Notes under the pieces: model-generated
Told to the model about the DNA's origin: nothing
What the model saw: the letters and a program-made list of their open reading frames with translations, nothing else
Databases searched by the model: none
Shown here: positions 27,606 to 36,824 of the stretch, piece by piece
How positions within the stretch are numbered: position 1 is the first letter of the stretch
Layout: the number at the start of each line of letters is the position of its first letter
Assembly: GCA_949296365.1 (NCBI GenBank)
Contig: CASFPZ010000030.1
Location: forward strand, 1 to 36,825
DNA: 36,825 bases
DNA from: an uncultured Akkermansia sp.
GTDB taxonomy: Bacteria > Verrucomicrobiota > Verrucomicrobiia > Verrucomicrobiales > Akkermansiaceae
Reading direction: 5' to 3'
Program-made: the position numbers and the translations under genes

Positions 27606-28631
27606 TCAAATTGACAATCGACGTTCGAGTTGGCGGATAGCCCAGGCAGCATGTTCAGCGACCATCGAATCATCGAAGTGCATATGCCGCAAAGCAGACC
27701 AATCTTCATAATTTCCGACATTGCCTAAGACGACACAAATATTTCTCCACAGGCCACGTCTTTTAATGCGCCGGATAGGGGATAATCTGAATAAGGCCGA
27801 GAAGTCTTCTTCAGACAGAGACAAAAGGTTCCGCCATTGGATATTTCGCAATTTGTTTGATGGGAAAAACACAGGCCATGTAGAGGCAAGCGAAGAACGA
27901 GTATTCCACGGACAAGCCATTTGGCAGAGGTCGCATCCATAAACGCAAGAACCAATAGCCGGGCGGAGATCTTCAGGGATTCCTTCTTTATTTTCGATTG
28001 TAAGATACGAAATACAGCGTCTAGCATCCATCGTTCCATCCCCCATTAAGGCTCCAGTAGGGCAGGCAACAAGACAGCGGCGGCACGATCCACAGCGATT
28101 TTTGACAGGAGCATCACATGGCAGCTGCAACGTAGACAAGATCACACCAAGGAAAAAGAAAGACCCTCCCCGTTCGCGAACAATGAGGCCATGGCGCCCC
28201 CGCCAGCCAATACCAGCCAATTCAGCGTATTCGCGTTCCAACACAGGCCCAGTATCGACATACCACCGTTGTTGACCACCATACATTTCCAGGACATGGC
28301 ATAAATCCTCCAATTTATCACCCATCAGTTTGTGATAGTCCATACCACGGGCGTAGAGAGCCACGCTTTGAGGGAGATGGCACCCCCCCCCATAGTCACA
28401 GGAAAGGCAAATGATACTTTGGCATCCCGGCAAGACCAGGTCCGGTTGACAGCGACGTTCAGGATCCCTTTCCAGCCAGGCCATCGCGCCATGGCGTCCA
28501 GCCTGAAGCCACTCCAGGAAAACGTCAGCATGGGGAGCACGCACAGCAGGAGCCACTCGGCAAGCAGAAAATCCCAAGTCTTTTGCAAGACGCAGCACAG
28601 CAGATTTGATCACGGCCGGATCGCACTCCAT
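27606..28631 (-). CDS. queG: Epoxyqueuosine reductase QueG
   Basis: QueG reduces epoxyqueuosine to queuosine in the anticodon loop of GUN tRNAs, using cobalamin and two [4Fe-4S] clusters. The sequence shows the N-terminal cobalamin-binding domain (LAKDLGFSACRVAPA; GAMAWLERDPERRCQPDLVL), then two ferredoxin-type clusters: CGSCRRCLVACPTGAL and CVYGCDLCQMACPWN. The C-terminus has the HEAT-like helices (AEHAAWAIRQLERR) that grip the tRNA. The frame is open to ATG 28751, but family length and alignment favour ATG 28631 (341 residues); ATG 28643 and 28706 are other options. Starting at 28751 would abut the divergent rarA start with no room for either promoter. The active-site acidic residue was not checked. 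Confidence 0.93.
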   Translation of the reverse strand: MECDPAVIKSAVLRLAKDLGFSACRVAPAVRAPHADVFLEWLQAGRHGAMAWLERDPERRCQPDLVLPGCQSIICLSCDYGGGCHLPQSVALYARGMDYHKLMGDKLEDLCHVLEMYGGQQRWYVDTGPVLEREYAELAGIGWRGRHGLIVRERGGSFFFLGVILSTLQLPCDAPVKNRCGSCRRCLVACPTGALMGDGTMDARRCISYLTIENKEGIPEDLRPAIGSCVYGCDLCQMACPWNTRSSLASTWPVFFPSNKLRNIQWRNLLSLSEEDFSALFRLSPIRRIKRRGLWRNICVVLGNVGNYEDWSALRHMHFDDSMVAEHAAWAIRQLERRLSI

Positions 28632-28751
28632 GCCATCTATCATGTGAAGACAGATATTCTTTTGGCGAGACAAACCGGTGTCATGGCACACAGGAAAGAA
28701 GTTCATTCTTGTTGGTTCCGGGGCACTTGTTAGAATCAGGGATAAGATCAT

Positions 28752-30122
28752 ATGGCATCAAGTAAACGGCACCGCAACCAACAAACGCCCAATTTATTTT
28801 CCGACGAAGGAGAGCGGCCCTTGGCAGACCGGTTACGTCCCCATCGACTGGACGATCTTGTGGGACAGCAACATTTGTTAGGGGAGCAAGCGCCCCTACG
28901 GCTCATGATCGAGTCAGGCAAGGTCAGTAGTTTTATTCTGTGGGGGCCGCCAGGTTGCGGCAAAACAACACTCGCCAGGATTCTAGCGACCACACAACCA
29001 TTAACGCGTTTCGTATCCGTATCGGCCGTATTTTCAGGGGTTTCCGAATTACGAGTCATTTTTGACGAAGCCGTGCGAGCCCACGAAATGGGCGAGCGGA
29101 CACTTTTATTCGTCGATGAGATTCACCGTTTCAACCGGGCCCAGCAAGACAGTTTTTTACCTTACGTTGAGGATGGGACCATCATTCTAGTAGGAGCCAC
29201 AACCGAAAACCCATCTTTCGAATTAAACAGTGCCCTTTTGTCTCGTTGCCAAGTGTTTACAATGAAAGCATTGGACGAGGAATCCCTTGGGATGCTCGTC
29301 AGCCGGGCCGAACAATTTTTAGGCGTTCCCCTACCCTTAACGTCCGAGTCTCGGGGGAAACTCATCCAATTAGCCGATGGAGATGGACGTTATCTGATCA
29401 ACCTAATCGAAGCCGTCCATAGCATAGCAACACCCGGCCAACAGCTCGATGTTCCAAGCCTTCTTGCCATCGTTCAGCAACGATCGCCCCAATATGACAA
29501 AGACCGCGAGGGTCACTACAATTTAATTAGCGCACTTCACAAATCACTCCGAGGTTCCGATACAGACGCAGCGCTCTATTGGGCAGCGCGCATGTTGGAA
29601 GGCGGAGAGTCTCCAATTTACCTATTGAGACGATTAACACGTTTTGCGATGGAAGACGTCAGTTTAGCCGATCCAGCAGCGCTATCCATAGCCATTGCCG
29701 CTTGGGACACCTACGAACGCTTAGGGTCACCAGAAGGAGATTTAGCCATTGCGGAATTAGTCATCTATCTAGGTTGTGCTCCCAAATCCAACAGTACCTA
29801 CAAAGCCTGGGGGGCAGCCATTCGCAGTGCTCGCCAGTTTGGATCTCTGCCACCTCCGGCCCACATTCTCAATGCACCCACCCAGCTCATGAAAGAACTC
29901 GGATTCGGGAAAGGTTACCAATACGACCATGAGTTACCAGAGGCATTTTCTGGGCAAAATTATTTTCCCGAACGGATGTCACGCCAACAATTTTATCGTC
30001 CACCGGAACGAGGATTTGAACGAGAAATCAATAAACGGCTCAATTACTGGAACAAACTTCGGCAAAAGTTGAGGGATTCATCTTCGCCAGAGGCGACAGG
30101 CCCTGATCCCGATTCCGCCTAA
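28752..30122 (+). CDS. rarA: Replication-associated recombination protein A (RarA/MgsA AAA+ ATPase)
   Basis: RarA acts at stalled replication forks and interacts with single-strand-binding protein. The 456-residue protein begins with a short motif region (NLFSDEGERPLADRLRPHRL), followed by the AAA+ domain: Walker A GPPGCGKT (residues 65-72), Walker B LLFVDEIHRF (Asp122/Glu123), sensor 1 GATTENPSF, and the arginine-finger stretch ALLSRC. The C-terminal tetramerisation domain ends with the typical YxYxHxxPxxFxxQxYxP pattern (YQYDHELPEAFSGQNYFP). AGGGA lies 9 bases before the ATG. The CATATG at 28749-28754 holds ATGs on both strands. The heparinase-like gene follows after 39 bp and may be co-transcribed. 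Confidence 0.95.
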   Translation: MASSKRHRNQQTPNLFSDEGERPLADRLRPHRLDDLVGQQHLLGEQAPLRLMIESGKVSSFILWGPPGCGKTTLARILATTQPLTRFVSVSAVFSGVSELRVIFDEAVRAHEMGERTLLFVDEIHRFNRAQQDSFLPYVEDGTIILVGATTENPSFELNSALLSRCQVFTMKALDEESLGMLVSRAEQFLGVPLPLTSESRGKLIQLADGDGRYLINLIEAVHSIATPGQQLDVPSLLAIVQQRSPQYDKDREGHYNLISALHKSLRGSDTDAALYWAARMLEGGESPIYLLRRLTRFAMEDVSLADPAALSIAIAAWDTYERLGSPEGDLAIAELVIYLGCAPKSNSTYKAWGAAIRSARQFGSLPPPAHILNAPTQLMKELGFGKGYQYDHELPEAFSGQNYFPERMSRQQFYRPPERGFEREINKRLNYWNKLRQKLRDSSSPEATGPDPDSA

Positions 30123-30161
30123 AGGGACTACGGCCCCATCTCCTCACCTTACAAACCCCAG

Positions 30162-32585
30162 ATGTTCTCCATCATGCACGGAAGCCAATCCACCAAGTTC
30201 GCGTTCATTATAACACTCATATTGGGATGGACAGCAAGTTGTTGGGCAGCCGATCTATTTACCCCCACCCCCGAAACGCTCAAACGCATTTCTACGGATC
30301 CTGAAATGCGTCGTCTAGTTTATTGGGCCAATCGTGCCATGAAGGTACGGACCGTCACAGAGATACGCCCGGATCGTGGCGATCATTATTCACCCTGGCA
30401 TCTTGGGACAACCTTCAGCGCATGGATGGAAAATCTAGGGTACAGTTATCTCGTGCAACGAGACAAAAAATACGCCCGCAAAGGAGCAGCTTTGTTGGTA
30501 GAATTTTGCCAGCATTTTCCAGTAGATAGTTCTAGACTAGCGGCCGGGTTTGAGGGAGAACGTGGACAAATCGTCTATGGTCTAGCCATGGGATGGCTCT
30601 TTTTCCATGATTTTCTATCATCCAGTGAACAGCAGCTCGTTGAGAAAACAGTAGCCCAATACATCGACAAGGCCATCATAATTGCCGACAATCCGAAAAC
30701 ATGGTGGTACGGAATCCACAATTACAATGGCGTCATGTTCGGCCCAGCAGGTATCGCCAGTCTGTTGTTGAATGACAGGCCAGGTTATCAAAAACGGCTC
30801 AGTCACAGTATCCGCATCCTCAAGAGATGGATTCAGCTCAGCTTTGATTCAAAAGGGTTGCCATGCGAAGGTTCAGCTTACGCGCGTTACAGTGCTATCC
30901 GCGTCATGCTCTTTGCTCAAATGTTACGCGACCGCGGCGGAGAAAACCTCTTTAAGACGACCAAACTAGGTTTATGGCCGCGAGCCTACATCGCCGAGCA
31001 AATTCCTGGCACCAAGCTCATGGAAGCCCGCAACGACGCTTACTATAGTTCCCCCAGTATTGAATGCCTTTTTGTTTCGACAGCCAACCAAGATCAAATT
31101 GCCGAATGGATTTACCAAAACTGGAGCGATAGGGGCAAAGATTTTTTCCCTTTGAATCGCCTACTCGAAGCACAGCGGCGACCAACCCCATTTCTCAAGT
31201 TAAAAGAATGTCCCAAAGGTTTCTTTTTCAACCAACGAGGGCTTTCTATTTGGCGCACCGGATGGGGTAAGGGAGACGTCATGTTCAGCATAGAATCAGC
31301 GCCCTATCTTTCAGCTTCTGCAAAACACCGTTCGATTCATGCACAAGCAGACCGAGGACATTTCAATTTATATGCCTACGGGGATCTTTGGGCCGTCGAT
31401 ACAGGATATGCCAATGATTCACAACAAAATCCACTTTATTCGCGCAGCAACACCTTAGCCCACAGTTGTGTTTTAATTGACGGGAAAGGGCAAGGCCGCA
31501 GTGGGAACGGGCCAGGAGTATCCGGGAAGACGACAGATTTTAAAGACAATGGTTTTATTGGTTATGCCAGGACAGATAACACCGAGGCCTATCAAGGGAA
31601 CAATTGGGGGGAACCAGGAGCAGGCGTGCAACATGCATTACGAGACACTTATTTCGTCCGCTCGACCCAAGGGATTCCGGCTTATGCAATCGTATTTGAC
31701 GATATACAGAAAGACGCAAAACCCCACACTTTTACCTGGCAAATGATGTTGCTAGCAGGAAAAAAGGTAAACATACGCCGTGACGGAGCCCTGATTACCA
31801 ATCGCCAGCCCATCGATCGTTATGTGATGACCCCAGCACGCGGAGACAAAGGAAGAATCCGTTGGGAAGTCATCTTCAGTCAACGAGAACGATGTTCCTT
31901 GTGGGGATATTTTCGCGCGGGGGGGATTTCACCACTTGACAGCGATTCCTTCCGACTCGTCATCGACGGGGGGCGCCCCATGGAATGGAATATCAACGGG
32001 CAAAACTACTTTTCTTGGCAGCGAATCACAGGCAAATACGATCAACGCCAAACCCTTCCCCGATCTCAAATGTTTGATTTTTCTCCGGGGAAACATACCA
32101 TCGATCTTTTAACCCGAGAAAAGGGAGCTCAAGTCAAGGCACTTTTTTTAGGGAACACACCTGAAGCGACGCCAGCCTTGCCCGACAACGGACGCTTATT
32201 ATCCATCGACAAAGCCCAACTTTCCGGAGATATGCGTTTCTTTGAGAATCCGACTCTTGTGACACGCAACAGTTGCGCCGTCTATCTCGATGCAACCGCG
32301 CCAGTACGCATGAGTGTCGATGATTACGCGCCAGCCAACAACAGTAGGCAACCCTCCATCATTCTAAGACTCCGAGGAGAAACCCAAGCAGTTAATCCCC
32401 GCTTTATGGCGATCATTGTACCACTCCAATCAGGCCAGCACGAACCCAAAGTTGCCTTTTCCAGGGCTTCAGATGGGACAGCAACAGCAACGCTAACCTG
32501 GCCACATGCAGTCGATACCATCAATTGGAAATCCGCCCCGCGTTCAAGGCCCCGTTTTACTCGCACAGTAACAAGGAAAAATTGA
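30162..32585 (+). CDS. Secreted heparinase II/III-like protein (polysaccharide lyase fold)
   Basis: The 807-residue protein has a signal peptide (FAFIITLILGWTASCWAADL). The first half (about residues 40-390) is the helical alpha/alpha toroid of alginate-lyase/heparinase proteins, with WWYGIHNYNGVMFGPAG as the likely catalytic-cleft motif. From about residue 385 the heparinase II/III beta-sheet domain begins: HRSIHAQADRGHFNLYAYGD, then VDTGYANDSQQNPLYSRS and NTLAHSCVLIDGKGQ. Such enzymes cleave acidic polysaccharides such as heparin, heparan or alginate by beta-elimination. The His/Tyr/Asn pattern is kept, so it may be active; the substrate is unknown. No SusCD-like partners are nearby. It could help use host glycosaminoglycans. 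Confidence 0.88.
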   Translation: MFSIMHGSQSTKFAFIITLILGWTASCWAADLFTPTPETLKRISTDPEMRRLVYWANRAMKVRTVTEIRPDRGDHYSPWHLGTTFSAWMENLGYSYLVQRDKKYARKGAALLVEFCQHFPVDSSRLAAGFEGERGQIVYGLAMGWLFFHDFLSSSEQQLVEKTVAQYIDKAIIIADNPKTWWYGIHNYNGVMFGPAGIASLLLNDRPGYQKRLSHSIRILKRWIQLSFDSKGLPCEGSAYARYSAIRVMLFAQMLRDRGGENLFKTTKLGLWPRAYIAEQIPGTKLMEARNDAYYSSPSIECLFVSTANQDQIAEWIYQNWSDRGKDFFPLNRLLEAQRRPTPFLKLKECPKGFFFNQRGLSIWRTGWGKGDVMFSIESAPYLSASAKHRSIHAQADRGHFNLYAYGDLWAVDTGYANDSQQNPLYSRSNTLAHSCVLIDGKGQGRSGNGPGVSGKTTDFKDNGFIGYARTDNTEAYQGNNWGEPGAGVQHALRDTYFVRSTQGIPAYAIVFDDIQKDAKPHTFTWQMMLLAGKKVNIRRDGALITNRQPIDRYVMTPARGDKGRIRWEVIFSQRERCSLWGYFRAGGISPLDSDSFRLVIDGGRPMEWNINGQNYFSWQRITGKYDQRQTLPRSQMFDFSPGKHTIDLLTREKGAQVKALFLGNTPEATPALPDNGRLLSIDKAQLSGDMRFFENPTLVTRNSCAVYLDATAPVRMSVDDYAPANNSRQPSIILRLRGETQAVNPRFMAIIVPLQSGQHEPKVAFSRASDGTATATLTWPHAVDTINWKSAPRSRPRFTRTVTRKN

Positions 32586-32704
32586 AATAGAAAACAAGAC
32601 AAACCTCACACTCATACGATTATTTAGGCCAGCCCAATCACAATTACCCAGTATTTTTTTGCCCTTTGCCGCATGTCATGATGATTTCTGGTTATTTCTA
32701 AATC

Positions 32705-32735
32705 TTGAAAATGTTGTTTACGATCTTAATATAAA
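32705..32735 (+). promoter_or_regulatory. Candidate promoter directly before the ELM1-like gene
   Basis: TTGAAA (32705-32710) is followed by overlapping -10 options: TAATAT at 32727 (16-base spacer) and TATAAA at 32730 (19-base spacer). The start codon GTG is at 32739, so the transcript would have almost no leader. No Shine-Dalgarno site is seen. Confidence 0.4.
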
Positions 32736-32738
32736 CCC

Positions 32739-33656
32739 GTGAATATTTGGATACTCAGCGACACCAAGCCAGGGCACTTAAGTCAAACGAAAGGTTTGGC
32801 AGCCGCCCTCGTCAAACGATGTCCGGGGACAGTGGAAATTGTCGAATTGGCGGGGAAAGGTTTTTGTCAAAAGATTCGAGAAGCCACAAGTATTCAAGGG
32901 CGGGAACATCCTGATCTCATATTAGCAGCAGGCCATAGCACCCACATTCCATTGTTATTTGCAGCGCGGCAATTCAAGGCCATTTCTATCGTTTGCATGA
33001 AGCCAACACTGCCCGTTTGGATGTTTGATCTATGTATTATTCCGCGGCATGATCTTCCGGAAGGCCAGTCAGCCAACAAACATATTTTTTCTACGACAGG
33101 AGCATTACACTCGATAAGGCCTTGTCCTAACGCCACCAAAGACAGGACCTTATTTCTCATTGGAGGCCCCAGCAAAGCCTTTAGTTGGGATGCAGACGAC
33201 TTACTCGGGCAAATCCAAATGATCGAAACCCGGATCACCGGTGGCCAGGCCATCCTCACGACCTCCCGCCGAACACCGCAAGGATTTGCAGAGGTTTTAG
33301 TAGCCCAATGCCCACACATTCAAATTGAGCCAGTTGAACAGACCCCGCCAGGGTGGGTAGCCGATCAACTCAAGCACGCACACACCGTCTGGGTCACCCA
33401 AGACAGCGTTTCAATGGTGTACGAATCTCTTGCTTCTGGCGCAGCAGTAGGCCTACTTTCTATGCCAAAGCGCCCAGGCAAATCCACTCGCGTAGCACGG
33501 GGCATTGAAATGCTCATTGCAGAAGGGCGCGTTACACCATGGGCCATTTGGCGGGATAACGGACATCTCAAGTCCTCACCGCCCCTTGTCGAGACCGAAC
33601 GAGCAGCCCAGTTTATCATTCAAACATTCTTCTCCAATATTCCTCAAACAGCATGA
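32739..33656 (+). CDS. ELM1-like (mitochondrial fission ELM1 family) glycosyltransferase-like protein
   Basis: The 305-residue protein starts at GTG 32739. The N-terminus (IWILSDTKPGHLSQTKGLA) is the hallmark of the ELM1/DUF1022 family, with a GT-B-like fold. ILAAGHSTHIP and the C-terminal VTQDSVSMVYESLASGAAVG resemble nucleotide-sugar-binding loops. Bacterial members are found in envelope-glycan gene sets, but the reaction is not established. The stop overlaps the next ATG in ATGA, and the neighbour is a GT4 glycosyltransferase, so a joint role in lipopolysaccharide or another cell-surface glycan is likely (inference). Confidence 0.88.
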   Translation: MNIWILSDTKPGHLSQTKGLAAALVKRCPGTVEIVELAGKGFCQKIREATSIQGREHPDLILAAGHSTHIPLLFAARQFKAISIVCMKPTLPVWMFDLCIIPRHDLPEGQSANKHIFSTTGALHSIRPCPNATKDRTLFLIGGPSKAFSWDADDLLGQIQMIETRITGGQAILTTSRRTPQGFAEVLVAQCPHIQIEPVEQTPPGWVADQLKHAHTVWVTQDSVSMVYESLASGAAVGLLSMPKRPGKSTRVARGIEMLIAEGRVTPWAIWRDNGHLKSSPPLVETERAAQFIIQTFFSNIPQTA

Positions 33657-34753
33657 AAGTCATCCACATACTGCCCTCTTTGGAATCAGGCGGCGTTGAA
33701 CAAGTCGTTTTGGAACTAGGCAAAGGATTCGTTAAACGAGGGATCGACAATGTTGTCATTTCAGCAGGCGGACGTCTTGTTCCGCAGTTACGTCAAGATG
33801 GTTCTCGCCACATCAAACTCGATATTGGTAAAAAAAGCCTATTCACACTCTTCAAGGTAGGACGGCTTAAACATATTTTTTTACAGGAGCGGCCAGACAT
33901 CGTACACCTGCATTCTCGCATGCCCGCCTGGATTGGTTATTTCGCCTGGAAACGCCTTTTCGAAGAACACCGGCCCGGCTTAGTTACCAGTGTCCATGGT
34001 TTTTACTCAGTCAACGCCTATTCGTCCATCATGACCAAGGGGGAACGAATCATCGCCGTATCTCGTTGTATCCGCGACTACATCACACAAAATTATCCAT
34101 CCGCCCCAGCAGATCATATTCGAGTCATTCCTAATGCCATCACCCCGACCACCCATTACTTTGGTTATGCACCCTCGCGGGAATGGTTGAAAGCCTGGTA
34201 TGAGAAGTACCCAGAACTCATGGGGCAATTCACACTTTGTTTACCGGGGCGCATCACCCGCGTCAAAGGGCACCTTGATTTAATTCCCATTATCAAAGCT
34301 CTGCGAGGCCAAGGAATACCAGCCCAGGCCGTCATCGTTGGCGAAGCCAAACGAGGCAAAGAAGGATATAAGCATGAAGTCATGCAAGCTTGCGCCCAGG
34401 CAGGCATTTCTTCTTATGTAACCTGGGTAGGTCATCGTACCGATTTGCGCGACATTTTAGCCGTATGTTCCGCCACGCTTTCCCTCACGACAAAGCCGGA
34501 AGCCTTTGGGAAGACAACCTTAGAGGCGCTAGCGCTAGGGAAACCAGTTGCAGGCTACGCCCACGGAGGCATACGCGAACAGCTCGAAATTTTCTTTCCC
34601 GAAGGGCTTGTCCCAGTAGGAGACAGCCTAGCCATGGCAGAGCTTTTAGCAGGTTGGTACCAACACGAGACGCGTCCGCCAGCCAAAATTCCCTCCCCTT
34701 TCCGCATGGATCATATGATCGATAGCCATTTGGCCGTCTACAACGAATTGTGA
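33653..34753 (+). CDS. Glycosyltransferase family 4 (GT-B)
   Basis: The 366-residue protein has a GT-B fold. The N-terminal domain contains HILPSLESGGVEQVVLELG, the typical GGxE donor/acceptor loop, and DIVHLHSRMPAWIGYFAWK. The C-terminal donor domain contains LPGRITRVKGHLDLI and the E-x7-E motif in EAFGKTTLEALALGKPV, followed by GGIREQ. It transfers a sugar from a nucleotide donor with retention, probably on the cytoplasmic face, to a surface-glycan precursor such as the lipopolysaccharide core; the acceptor is not known. It is coupled to the ELM1-like gene by ATGA, and dprA begins at its stop. Confidence 0.93.
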   Translation: MKVIHILPSLESGGVEQVVLELGKGFVKRGIDNVVISAGGRLVPQLRQDGSRHIKLDIGKKSLFTLFKVGRLKHIFLQERPDIVHLHSRMPAWIGYFAWKRLFEEHRPGLVTSVHGFYSVNAYSSIMTKGERIIAVSRCIRDYITQNYPSAPADHIRVIPNAITPTTHYFGYAPSREWLKAWYEKYPELMGQFTLCLPGRITRVKGHLDLIPIIKALRGQGIPAQAVIVGEAKRGKEGYKHEVMQACAQAGISSYVTWVGHRTDLRDILAVCSATLSLTTKPEAFGKTTLEALALGKPVAGYAHGGIREQLEIFFPEGLVPVGDSLAMAELLAGWYQHETRPPAKIPSPFRMDHMIDSHLAVYNEL

Positions 34754-34758
34754 ACACC

Positions 34759-35907
34759 ATGACGCCCCAATATGCCATTCTTGCGCTCAATTTGATACCC
34801 TCATTAGGGTCCATCCGCATAGGCAGGTTGCTAGAGTTTTTTGGCAGTGCGGAATTGGTATTGCACGCCGACGAAACGATGTTATGCCAGGTACGCGGCA
34901 TTGGATCCGAAATGGCCGCCGCCATCCGCGGGTGGAAAACCCTCGTTAACCCCGACAAAGAACTAGAATTGGCCGAACAAGCAGGCGTCTCCATCACCAC
35001 CATTTTCGATGCCAATTATCCCACAGCGCTTCGCGACTTGCCAGATCCGCCGCTCGTACTCTACCACCGAGGGACCTGGACAGAAGCTGATGGAGAAAAA
35101 TCAGTTGCCATAGTTGGAACACGCCGCGCTTCAGCCTACGGCAGACTCGTCACCCGCAAAATGACCAATGAACTCGTCGAATGCGGCGTCACCATTATTT
35201 CCGGGTTAGCCAAAGGGATCGATACAGAAGCACATGAAGCAGCACTCGCCTCGAGAGGGCGAACGATTGCCATCATAGGATCGGGGATGAACCACATTTA
35301 CCCGGAAAGCAACATTCCTTTATCTTACCGCATTGCGGACGGCCATGGCGCCGTTGTTTCAGAATTTCCAATGAACATGTTGCCCAGCAAGACAACATTT
35401 CCCATGCGCAACCGAATTGTCAGCGGTTGGAGCCGCGCAACACTCGTCGTAGAAGCGCCCAACCGGAGCGGTTCATTGATCACAGCCAACATAGCCAACG
35501 AGCAAGGGCGCCTAGTTTATGCCGTGCCCGGCCCCATAGACAGGCCATCGTCAGAAGGATGTCACACCCTGATCAGAGAGGGAGCCATTCTAGCCACTTC
35601 AGCTCGACACATTATCGATGATTTTCACTGGCAAGCTTCTCCAGATCCAGAGCAACAAGAACTCCCCCTGTTCGACACCAAGGGAATCACCAGCACGGCA
35701 AGCACAACAGCTTCACTGGGAGAACTCGATAGCAACGACCTTCTCGTCTATCACACGTTGCAGCTAGGGTTTAACACCATCGATACGCTAGCCGTATCGA
35801 CAGGTTTGCCGACGAATGAACTTACAGCATCACTCGTCAGACTGCAAATGCGACGTTTAGTCATTCCTGAACCCGGAGGCTATTTCAGACTCGTTCCCCC
35901 CGCATAA
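34759..35907 (+). CDS. dprA: DNA-processing protein DprA (Smf)
   Basis: DprA loads RecA on incoming single-stranded DNA in natural transformation. The protein of about 382 residues has an N-terminal helix-hairpin-helix/SAM-like region (IGRLLEFFGSAELVL), then the Rossmann domain with VAIVGTRRASAYG, SGLAKGIDTEAHEAAL, GSGMNHIYPESN and SEFPMNMLPSKTTFPMRNRI, the usual DNA-binding signatures. GSLITANIANEQGRLVYAVP ends that domain, and a C-terminal winged helix (ELDSNDLLVYHTL to FRLVP) follows. ATG 34759 starts five bases after the GT4 stop; an in-frame GTG at 34750 overlaps that stop and is the alternative. topA, a frequent downstream neighbour, is absent here. Confidence 0.95.
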   Translation: MTPQYAILALNLIPSLGSIRIGRLLEFFGSAELVLHADETMLCQVRGIGSEMAAAIRGWKTLVNPDKELELAEQAGVSITTIFDANYPTALRDLPDPPLVLYHRGTWTEADGEKSVAIVGTRRASAYGRLVTRKMTNELVECGVTIISGLAKGIDTEAHEAALASRGRTIAIIGSGMNHIYPESNIPLSYRIADGHGAVVSEFPMNMLPSKTTFPMRNRIVSGWSRATLVVEAPNRSGSLITANIANEQGRLVYAVPGPIDRPSSEGCHTLIREGAILATSARHIIDDFHWQASPDPEQQELPLFDTKGITSTASTTASLGELDSNDLLVYHTLQLGFNTIDTLAVSTGLPTNELTASLVRLQMRRLVIPEPGGYFRLVPPA

Positions 35908-36074
35908 CTATTTATTGTTGGCCACTACTGTCCACTAAAAATGGACAAGGTTAAAAATTACATAAATTCAGTTCACTTGAGCCGCCGGAACCTCCTTTCA
36001 ACTTGGAAACGGCATGACGGACAAAATATGGATACTATATTGCCCCCAATGGCAATAAACCATATCTTTCTCTG

Positions 36075-36617
36075 ATGAACATAAAACAGTGGCTTATTAC
36101 AACACCCCTCCTGACGCTTGCCTTCTCCCCAACGTGGGGAGAAGCGCCAAGTCGTCTGTCGGACGAAGAAAAACGTGAAGATGCCGCTCGAGTTCTCGAA
36201 ACATCTCAAGGCATCATCAAAATTGTCATCTTTGAAACGCTTTATCAGGAAACTCCGCGCGAAACAGGCCCCAACTATGCCCAAATCTATCGAAGGGCTA
36301 TCGTTGTAGAAAATTTACGAGGGCCTTTCAAGGTTGGAGACTATATTGTTCTGCACCACTCATTCGAGGGCTACCCGCGCGGCATGGGGAATATTCGTCA
36401 GGGAATCCCTCATCCGAAAGGACGTTACTACACATTCAGTAAAGATGACATCCAACCTGCACGCAAGGATTTCGTGGGTATATTCACCGTACTGAACGGC
36501 GTCCCCATTCTGGAAGAAATACGTCCTTTTCTGCGCGAACAATACATTCCGGATGTGGCAACGATCGAACCCGCGCGGCTGATCATGAAGCCTAGGGAAA
36601 AGATCGGGGAAAAATGA
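36075..36617 (+). CDS. Small secreted protein of unknown function
   Basis: The 180-residue protein has a signal peptide (NIKQWLITTPLLTLAFSPTW, then GEAPS). The mature part contains a beta-rich core (GIIKIVIFETLYQ; YAQIYRRAIVVENLRGPFKV; GDYIVLHHSFEGYPRG) that looks like a small barrel, but I recognise no family or catalytic residues. It is probably periplasmic. The 168-bp gap after dprA holds a six-base hairpin ATTGCC/GGCAAT at 36039-36056, 18 bases before the ATG. Its stop overlaps a short downstream open frame by ATGA. Confidence 0.65.
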   Translation: MNIKQWLITTPLLTLAFSPTWGEAPSRLSDEEKREDAARVLETSQGIIKIVIFETLYQETPRETGPNYAQIYRRAIVVENLRGPFKVGDYIVLHHSFEGYPRGMGNIRQGIPHPKGRYYTFSKDDIQPARKDFVGIFTVLNGVPILEEIRPFLREQYIPDVATIEPARLIMKPREKIGEK

Positions 36618-36718
36618 TCATCCCAGACGGAAATCTGCCTGCCGCCCTCCTCATGGAACGCATCATCAGGGACAACACGGACTGGCCGGGACTCAGGGAA
36701 AAGGGCCCTTGCCGCTAG
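36614..36718 (+). CDS. Possible 34-residue small protein coupled to the preceding gene
   Basis: ATG 36614 overlaps the preceding stop as ATGA; the frame (MIIPDGNLPAALLMERIIRD, then NTDWPGLREKGPCR) ends at TAG 36716. The text is protein-like and could be the N-terminus of a gene broken by a frameshift, because the frame one base off stays open to the right edge. No family is recognised. Confidence 0.25.
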   Translation: MIIPDGNLPAALLMERIIRDNTDWPGLREKGPCR

Positions 36719-36824
36719 TATTAGGGTAGGTGATGATCCGGGCTTTGTGGACGATATTCTCCCCACCTTTGACTCTCTTGGTAAAGGTCACGTGTTGAAC
36801 TCTGAGCTCCATAAACCCTTTAGG
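36693..36824 (-). CDS. Possible C-terminal end of a gene entering from the right edge
   Basis: On the minus strand 43 codons are open from the edge to TGA 36693, reading GFMELRVQHVTFTKRVKGGE and then NIVHKARIITYPNTSGKG. It has alternating beta-strand character, but the plus strand is also open here (DDPGFVDDILPTFDSLGKGH), so the coding strand is unresolved. Confidence 0.2.
   Translation of the reverse strand, partial: PKGFMELRVQHVTFTKRVKGGENIVHKARIITYPNTSGKGPFP

Noticed and set aside
35929..35947. TGTCCA/TGGACA hairpin after dprA, considered as terminator or insertion-sequence end
   Set aside because: The stem is only 6 bp, no T-run follows, and no matching copy or transposase gene lies nearby.
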